DNA of 64,000 nt from Acidipropionibacterium acidipropionici (lineage in GTDB: Bacteria > Actinomycetota > Actinomycetes > Propionibacteriales > Propionibacteriaceae), in NCBI RefSeq assembly GCF_001441165.1, contig NZ_CP013126.1:1331551-1395550 (forward strand), read 5' to 3'. A model generated the notes under the pieces. It searched no databases and had not been told where the DNA came from. It saw only the letters and a list, made by a program, of their open reading frames with translations. Of the stretch, positions 58,520-64,000 are shown one piece after another. Position numbers and translations under genes: made by a program. The first letter of the stretch is position 1. Each line of letters begins with the position of its first letter.

Positions 58520-59503
58520 GACTGTCTCGCCCTCCACGACCTCGCCGCGGACCGCTTCGATCCCCTCATCCGGGTGTCCGTCGATCGCATCCATGAGGCG
58601 CCGAGCGGCCCGCGCGCCGATCTCTGACAGGTTGTTGTCGATGGTTGTGAGGCGTGGAGTGGACAGGTCCGCGATGAAGTCCCAATTGTCGTGGCCGATC
58701 ACCGCGACATCATCGGGGATTCGTATGCCATGACTCATAAGTTCAAAAATGCATCCCTGAGCAAGTACATCACTCTGACAGATGACGCCGTCGAAAGCGA
58801 TTCCGGATTCAATAAGATTCCGTACCGATGTCCTTCCCCAAGATGCGGACCAATCACCTAAATGCGACTCTCCGACAATCCCCAGATCCGCTCGCGCAAG
58901 AGCCTCGAGAGATCCTGTGAGGCGGTCCTGGGCCGCCTCGAAACGACTTTCGCCGCCGATCAGTCCTATACGGGTTCGACCGGCTCTGATCAGGCGTTCC
59001 GCTGCGAGCCGTCCGGCGTAGACGTTGTCGACCACCACAGAGCTGTCGGACGAGTTCGTCGATGCCGCGTAGGCGTAGACCACCGGAATGGGCGCTTCGA
59101 TCGGCCGGCGCGGATTCGGCTCGGCATTCACCACGAGAATTCCGTCGACATTCCGCGAGACCAGGAAATCGAGCTTTCGTCGTTCCAGTTCCGGATCCCC
59201 GCGGGCGTATGACAGGAGAACCGTGCTCGAACTCGCACTGAGTTCATCCTCGGCCCCGACCATGATGGGCGCCGAGAACATGCCTCCCGGATCCGAGGTA
59301 ATGAGACCGATTGAGCTGGAGCGGCCGGTCACCAGGGACTGCGCCTGGGCGTTGGGCACGTAGGCCAGCTCGGACGCGGCCCGTCGGACTCGCTCCCGGG
59401 TCGCCGCCCCGACCCGTGGGCGATTGTGCAGCGCCTTGGACGCGGTGGCCACCGATACGCCGGCGGCCGCGGCGACGTCGGCGAGGGTGGCTCTCTTCTG
59501 CAC
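58514..59503 (-). CDS. LacI-family transcriptional regulator
   Basis: 329 residues. The N-terminal helix-turn-helix (ATLADVAAAAGVSVATASKALHNRPRVGAATRERV, about 4-38) and the hinge ELAYVPNAQAQSL lead to a periplasmic-binding-protein-like sugar domain (IGLITSDPGGMF to VIGHDNWDF). It is divergent from the sugar importer and probably represses it when no sugar is bound. The middle (about 58730-58870) is noticeably less GC-rich than its neighbours, which hints at acquisition by transfer. TAGTCT lies 6 nt before the GTG start, so it is probably leaderless. Confidence 0.9.
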   Translation of the reverse strand: MQKRATLADVAAAAGVSVATASKALHNRPRVGAATRERVRRAASELAYVPNAQAQSLVTGRSSSIGLITSDPGGMFSAPIMVGAEDELSASSSTVLLSYARGDPELERRKLDFLVSRNVDGILVVNAEPNPRRPIEAPIPVVYAYAASTNSSDSSVVVDNVYAGRLAAERLIRAGRTRIGLIGGESRFEAAQDRLTGSLEALARADLGIVGESHLGDWSASWGRTSVRNLIESGIAFDGVICQSDVLAQGCIFELMSHGIRIPDDVAVIGHDNWDFIADLSTPRLTTIDNNLSEIGARAARRLMDAIDGHPDEGIEAVRGEVVEGETVP

Positions 59504-59674
59504 GCCTGAAGACTACCTGTGGGCGCCTGGGGCCACCCGGGTCTGCCCGTTCACAGTCTTCGCGAGTCTTCGTGCGCCGCCGCGCGCGGCACGTGTCTTT
59601 TAGCACCGCGAGCCCCAGGCATCAAGACAGAAGGGCTCTGGTATCCGTTCGCCCGGAGTGCTAACGTCTGCAAC

Positions 59675-59690
59675 GCGAAAACGCTTTCGC
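59675..59690. promoter_or_regulatory. LacI-type operator
   Basis: GCGAAAACGCTTTCGC is a near-perfect dyad around a central CG, the classical LacI/GalR operator type. It lies 42 bp before the binding-protein start and between the divergent LacI gene and the importer. Confidence 0.75.
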
Positions 59691-59732
59691 ATGTCTGACA
59701 ACGCAGTTCTGACAGCACAGGGAGGTGCGTGT

Positions 59733-61096
59733 ATGAGCCTGATCGAATTCAACCGGCGACGCCTGCTCCAAGGCGGAGGAGCCGCCGCCATCGCTGCAGT
59801 TGTGGCCCTCGGTCACGACAACTTCGTCTCCTCGAGGAGGAACCCCAAGCAGTTCGTCTTCACGTTCTGGGGAACCGGTTCTGAGAAGGACGAGGTCTCC
59901 AAGGTCGTCAACAAGAACGCGAGAACGGCGGGCCACCCCGCCCCGAATCCACCCAGACCAACTACGACACCCGTATCAACACTCTCGTCGCAGCGGGCAC
60001 TGCGCCCGACGCCGGCTATCTCACCGGCCCGATGTCGATGAGGTTCGGTGAGGACGGTCTGCTGGTCAACATCGCGGGCAATGAGAAGTTCGCCGACTTC
60101 ATGCCACAGACCATCCATTGGTACTCCGACAAGGGATGTGTCTCCAACACCGCCGTCGAGAGCTTCGGGCTCTACTACGACAAGGACGCCACCACCAAGG
60201 CCGGCCTCACGATGCCCACCTCGGCCGGGAACACCTGGACCTGGGACGAGTTCGTCGAGGCGGCCGACAGACTGACCGTCGATGCCAACGGCAAGCACCC
60301 CTCCGAATCGGGTTACGACGCCGGTGACGTCGTCCGCTACGGCGTCGCTGTTCCCACCGCGCTGCAGCAGGTCTACCCGCTGCTGCTGTCCAACGACGTC
60401 CATCTCTTCGATGACAAGGGCACGACCACCCGCGCGGCCACCGCCGGATCGATCAAGGTCTTCCAGGCCATCACCGACCTGGTGACCAAGCACCGCGTCG
60501 CCCCCACCCCTGCCCAGGCGAGCAACTTCGGCGCCAGCGTCTCCCTCCTGCTGGCCAGCAAGCGCGTGGCTATGGCGATGGACGGCGCCTGGGCGCTCCT
60601 GGACCTCTCGCAGTCGTCGGTGAACTATGAGACGGCACCGTTGCCGAAGTTCCAGGAGTTCAAGAACTCGATCGTCGGCGGAGCGACCATCGCATTCGCG
60701 AAGGGCCCGCACACCACTTTCGCCACCAAGATGCTCACCGACCTGGCCGATCCGAGACAGTCGGATCTCTACACGAAGGGCCTGTGGATGCCCATGCAGT
60801 CGAGCTACTACACCGATGAGGACAAGATCTCGGCGTGGATCGATCCCAAGGTGCACAAGAAGGGTTTCCGCACAGCGGTCGTCGACAGCCTGCTGAAGAG
60901 CGCCGAGACCTACCCGATCTACCGCCTGCGGAACTTCGCCCAGATCGAGAGCACGATCCAGGGCACCTTCTCCACGATGTTCGCGACGCCGGGACCCGTC
61001 CGTCCGCAGATGCGCCGGACCGCGGACGCCGTCAACGGCCTCATGGAGGGCGCATATCCGGATCAGCTCGGTGGCGTGGATCGAGGCGCGAAGTGA
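59733..61096 (+). pseudogene. Sugar ABC transporter substrate-binding protein, frameshifted
   Basis: From the ATG with GGGAGGTG the frame gives a Tat-like signal (NRRRLLQGGGAAAIAAVVAL) and the start of an extracellular solute-binding protein (FVFTFWGTGSEKDEVSKVVNK). It then leaves the frame somewhere between 59916 and 59942. A second frame resumes (TQTNYDTRINTLVAAGTAPD) and runs on to 61096 with a typical family-1 binding-protein body (SFGLYYDKDATTKAG, ALQQVYPLLLSNDVHLFD, LASKRVAMAMDGAWALL). One base gained or two lost would reconcile the frames. No lipobox cysteine is seen, which is unusual for a Gram-positive binding protein. Confidence 0.8.
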
Positions 61097-62064
61097 GTAC
61101 CGTCAGCCGCGCCGTCAAGAGCACCCCGTCCGTCGCGACGTCCCGGACGCGCGCGGACCGCGCCACCTCCGTCAACAAGCCGCCGTCCTTCAAGAAGTCC
61201 CAGTCCCGCTGGGGCCGGGCCTTCGTGGCTCCTGCAGTGATCGGCTTCCTGGTCTTCACCCTCGGCCCGATGGTGGCGTCGATCATTATCAGCTTCACTG
61301 ACTGGAACATCTGCGGCAGCCCGCACATGGCCGGCCTCGACAATTACCAGAAGATGCTGGCCGACCCGAAGTTCTACCACGCCCTCAAGGCCACCGTGAT
61401 CTACGCACTGATCGCCGTGCCCGGGACGATCCTCGTGGCCTTCTGCATGGCCCTGCTCATGCACCGGATCCGGCGGGGCGTCGGGCTCTTCCGCACCATC
61501 TTCTACCTGCCGGTCCTGGTGCCCCCGGTGGCAAACTCCATCCTGTGGATATGGATGTACGACCCCACCGCCGGCATCCTCAACACGATTCTCAAGTTCC
61601 TCCACCTGCCCACCTCGCAGTGGATCTACGCCGAGAACACGGCCGTCCCGTCGATCGCCCTGATGGCCATGTGGGCCTTCGGGAATATGGCGATCATCTT
61701 CCTGTCCGCCCTCCAGGGCGTGCCGAGGGAGCTGCTCGAGGCCGCCGAGATGGACGGCGCGAATGCCTGGATGCGCATGTGGCACGTCACCATGCCGCAG
61801 ATCAGCCCGATCATCCTGTTCAACCTCATCACCGGGCTTGTCGGCGCCTTCCAGCAGTTCGACACCGCCTTCATCATGACCAGCGGCGGTCCGAACGATG
61901 CCACGCTGTTCTACGTCTTCTACCTCTATTCCAAGGCCTTCACCGACGGCCAGCTCGGCTACGCCTGCGCCCTCGCGTGGGTGCTGTTCCTGCTGATCCT
62001 CGTGGCCACCCTGCTCGTCTTCCGGTCCTCCGACCGGTGGGTCTACGCCGGAGGTGCCAAGTGA
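61093..62064 (+). CDS. Sugar ABC transporter permease (MalF/UgpA type)
   Basis: 323 residues, six membrane helices after a basic, Ser-rich N terminus of about 40 residues. The EAA loop (ELLEAAEMDGANAWMRMWHVTMPQISP, about residue 210) contacts the ATPase. The GTG start overlaps the stop of the binding-protein gene (GTGA). With the next gene it forms the membrane channel of a carbohydrate importer of the CUT1 class. The ATPase subunit is not encoded here; CUT1 systems often share a MsmK-like ATPase elsewhere. Confidence 0.93.
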   Translation: MSTVSRAVKSTPSVATSRTRADRATSVNKPPSFKKSQSRWGRAFVAPAVIGFLVFTLGPMVASIIISFTDWNICGSPHMAGLDNYQKMLADPKFYHALKATVIYALIAVPGTILVAFCMALLMHRIRRGVGLFRTIFYLPVLVPPVANSILWIWMYDPTAGILNTILKFLHLPTSQWIYAENTAVPSIALMAMWAFGNMAIIFLSALQGVPRELLEAAEMDGANAWMRMWHVTMPQISPIILFNLITGLVGAFQQFDTAFIMTSGGPNDATLFYVFYLYSKAFTDGQLGYACALAWVLFLLILVATLLVFRSSDRWVYAGGAK

Positions 62065-62942
62065 CCCAGCACTCCACCACCACGACCACCCGGAAAGTGC
62101 AGTCGAACACTCCGGCGGCACGCGTCGGCCGCGGGGTCATCTACGTGATCCTGGCGCTCGTCGTGGTCGCCTGCCTGTTGCCGTTCGTGTGGCTCGTGCG
62201 CAGCTCGCTGATGAACAGCGAGCAGATCTTCTCCTACCCACCAGAGTGGATCCCCAAGCCCTTCGAGTGGTCGAACTTCAGCGGTGCCATGACCTCGGCG
62301 CCCTTCGGACGGTACTTCCTCAACACCCTCACCGTGGTCGTGCTCGTGGTGCCCGGCACGATCCTGGCCACCTCGGCGGCGGCCTTCGCCTTCTCCCGCC
62401 TGGTGTGGAAGGGCCGCACCCTCTGCTTCTGGGTCAGCATGGCGACCATGATGCTGCCCTACGCCGCGACCCTCATCCCGACCTTCATCGGCTGGCAGGC
62501 GATCGGCGCGGTGGACACCTACTTCCCGCTCGTCGTGCCGGCATGGTTCGCCGTCGGCGGCGCCTCCAACATCTTCATGCTGCGCCAGTTCTTCCTGCAG
62601 ATCCCCCACGAGCTCGACGAGGCCATGTACGTCGACGGCGGCTCTCCCTGGCGGGTGTTCTGGAGCGTCATTCTGCCGCTCAACGCCGGGCCTCTCACCC
62701 TGGTCGGGATCTTCTCCACCATCGGCGCGTGTAATGACCTGCTCGGGCCGCTCATCTACCTCTCGGACCAGTCGAAGTTCACCCTGTCGCTGGGGCTGGC
62801 CTCCTTCCGCTCCCTGTACAGCAGCCAGTGGGGCTACCTCATGGCGGCATCCCTGCTGGTCATCCTCCCGATCCTGGTGCTCTTCGCCTTCGCCCAGCGG
62901 ATGATGCTGGAGAACGTCGCACTCACCGGGCTGAAGGGCTGA
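62061..62942 (+). CDS. Sugar ABC transporter permease (MalG/UgpE type)
   Basis: 293 residues, six membrane helices. It has the EAA loop of the second permease (ELDEAMYVDGGSPWRVFWSVILPLNAGPL, about residue 190) and the family N-terminal PFVWLVRSSLMNSEQIF with PPEWIPKPFEWSNF. GTG start overlaps the stop of the first permease gene (GTGA). It completes the CUT1 channel. The next gene follows after 3 bp. Confidence 0.93.
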   Translation: MTQHSTTTTTRKVQSNTPAARVGRGVIYVILALVVVACLLPFVWLVRSSLMNSEQIFSYPPEWIPKPFEWSNFSGAMTSAPFGRYFLNTLTVVVLVVPGTILATSAAAFAFSRLVWKGRTLCFWVSMATMMLPYAATLIPTFIGWQAIGAVDTYFPLVVPAWFAVGGASNIFMLRQFFLQIPHELDEAMYVDGGSPWRVFWSVILPLNAGPLTLVGIFSTIGACNDLLGPLIYLSDQSKFTLSLGLASFRSLYSSQWGYLMAASLLVILPILVLFAFAQRMMLENVALTGLKG

Positions 62943-62945
62943 GCG

Positions 62946-63527
62946 ATGACCTGGGACACCGACTGGCTTCCGGTCCGCATCATGACCTGGATCGGCCGCG
63001 TGCTGCTCGTGGGCCTGCTCGTCCTCGTCGCCTCCCTGCCGATCGTCACCCTCCCGGCGGCGATCGGCGCGGGGGCCGCCGCCCACTGCGGCGTCGGCGG
63101 CTCGATCTTCACCCGATTCTGGGAGGCCTTCCGGGCCGGGTGGCGCCGCAGCCTTCCGATAGGCCTGCTCATGGTCGTCATGACCGTCGTCGTGGGCTGG
63201 GACCTGATCTGGGCCACCAGCCGGCCCCTCGGGCCGGTGACCACACCCGTGGTGGCCGCGGCCCTGATCCTGGCCTGGCTGGGCTCGTCGATCTGTCTGC
63301 TCGGGTCCGCCCGCCTGGCCGGGGCGCGAAGGGTCCGCGACGTCGTGAAAGGGGCTGCCCTCGAGGGGGCCAGATCCCCGCTCAAACCGGCAGCCCTGCT
63401 GGTCGCGACGGCGGCCACGGTGCTCGTGGCGCTGGTCTGCCTGCCGTTGGTCGTCGTGGCCCTCGGTCTCGACTGCGTCGTCGTCGGTCGGATGACGCGC
63501 TCTGCCGCCGCTCCAGCACCCGGCTGA
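62946..63527 (+). CDS. DUF624 (YesL-like) membrane protein
   Basis: 193 residues with about five membrane helices. The first segment TWDTDWLPVRIMTWIGRVLLVGLLVLVASLPIVTLPAAIGAGA matches YesL/DUF624 proteins, which accompany sugar ABC importers and glycosidases in many Gram-positive clusters. Their exact role is unknown. It lies between the importer and the arabinofuranosidase in one direction, so it belongs to the same operon. Confidence 0.75.
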   Translation: MTWDTDWLPVRIMTWIGRVLLVGLLVLVASLPIVTLPAAIGAGAAAHCGVGGSIFTRFWEAFRAGWRRSLPIGLLMVVMTVVVGWDLIWATSRPLGPVTTPVVAAALILAWLGSSICLLGSARLAGARRVRDVVKGAALEGARSPLKPAALLVATAATVLVALVCLPLVVVALGLDCVVVGRMTRSAAAPAPG

Positions 63528-63533
63528 ACCCGA

Positions 63534-63560
63534 CCCCATCCGCAACCCATCCGCAACCCT
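63534..63560 (+). repeat. Short tandem repeat before the GH127 gene
   Basis: CCCATCCGCAA occurs twice back to back, just before the ribosome site. It may be a slippage product or a weak binding site. Confidence 0.5.
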
Positions 63561-63571
63561 GGAGTCCTCAC

Positions 63572-64000
63572 ATGTCTCACCCTTCCGCTCCGCTCCCACT
63601 CGGTGCCGTCACGGTCACCGATCCCTTCTGGCACGCGAAGCAGGAGCTCGTCCGCACCCAGGTGATCCCCTATCAGTGGGAGGCCCTCAACGACCGCGTT
63701 CCCGGCGCCGCACCCAGTTATGTGATCCACAACTTCGCCGCGGCGGCCCGGCAGCGCGATCGCAGGACCGCGCAGGGGGCGGCGTTCAAGGCCCCGACCC
63801 TCACCAACCGCGGCTTCGAGACCTGGCCCGAGGACTCCGACCACCCCGACCCGGACACCTTCTACGGCCTGGTCTTCCAGGACAGCGACCTCGCCAAGTT
63901 CATCGAGGCGGCCGCCTACTCCCTGGCCGGGCACCCGGACGCGACGCTCGAGGCCGAGGTGGACGCCGCGATCGACCTCATCTGCTCGGCCCAGCTGGAC
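63572..64000 (+). CDS. GH127 beta-L-arabinofuranosidase, N-terminal part (truncated by window end)
   Basis: The first 143 residues are in the window; the gene runs off the end. VTVTDPFWHAKQELVRTQVIPYQWEALNDRVPG at the start and FETWPEDSDHPDPDTFYGLVFQDSDLAKFIEAAAYSL are typical of GH127 (DUF1680) enzymes, which remove beta-L-arabinofuranose from plant glycans and hydroxyproline-linked arabinans. The catalytic Cys cluster lies beyond this window. GGAG precedes the ATG. It gives the likely substrate of the upstream importer. Confidence 0.85.
   Translation, partial: MSHPSAPLPLGAVTVTDPFWHAKQELVRTQVIPYQWEALNDRVPGAAPSYVIHNFAAAARQRDRRTAQGAAFKAPTLTNRGFETWPEDSDHPDPDTFYGLVFQDSDLAKFIEAAAYSLAGHPDATLEAEVDAAIDLICSAQLD

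Overview
The window is high-GC actinobacterial DNA. An anaerobic glpABC operon, a FemX/alanine racemase pair, efeUOB, an Erm-type methyltransferase, GT87 and MarP-like genes and many leaderless-looking starts point to Propionibacteriaceae, perhaps Acidipropionibacterium-like. This placement rests on gene content only; no marker search was possible. Most of the window is dense chromosomal sequence. I saw no prophage, transposase, CRISPR array, tRNA or rRNA.

Layout. 1-3380: the end of an amino acid permease, a MarR-ClC operon and a 2-hydroxyacid dehydrogenase. 3733-7956: glpABC, anaerobic glycerol-3-phosphate oxidation. 8088-18973: an accessory island with a lactococcin-972-type 7TM immunity gene (broken), its ABC ATPase, a frameshifted histidine kinase, a second ABC transporter joined to a GT87 glycosyltransferase, an intact kinase/regulator pair and two pairs of overlapping small ORFs. 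Three copies of the palindrome TGCCCGATCGGGCA-AATTGTCGAC (as single or paired boxes) tie this island together. 18983-31518: oxidoreductases, an aminotransferase, peptidoglycan bridge genes, lipid genes, nfo. 31775-38349: an acyl-CoA ligase, a rhodanese and the iron-box-controlled efeUOB. 38599-40536: rpsF-ssb-rpsR-rplI. 40559-56756: a 2H phosphoesterase, an Erm-type methyltransferase, uppP, a siderophore-interacting protein, a P-type ATPase, an OYE, a CDF exporter, a MarP-like protease, idi, a YibE/F protein and an OmpR-type two-component system. 56787-58205: an S51-like protein with a histone-H1-like tail. 58514-64000: a LacI-controlled sugar ABC importer (binding protein frameshifted) leading into a GH127 beta-L-arabinofuranosidase.

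How it works together. glpABC and efeUOB look like intact, self-contained metabolic units. The island at 8-19 kb looks like a quorum- or peptide-responsive secretion/immunity system: the response regulator, its kinase and a peptide gene carry the same operator, while one half of the locus is decaying. The 58-64 kb region is a complete arabinofuranoside uptake and hydrolysis cluster, apart from the frameshift in the binding protein.

Between genes there are about a dozen long inverted repeats (arms of 18-34 bp), nearly all at gene 3' ends. Some share stem or loop sequence across tens of kilobases. There is also a diverged dispersed repeat of about 120-150 bp in two inverted copies (52.8 kb and 58.2 kb) and two clusters of DnaA-box-like 9-mers (44.4 kb and 53.0 kb). 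At least fourteen genes have TANNNT placed 6-7 nt before the start codon, which suggests widespread leaderless transcription. Several frameshifts lie in C/G homopolymers, so sequencing error must be excluded before they are called mutations.
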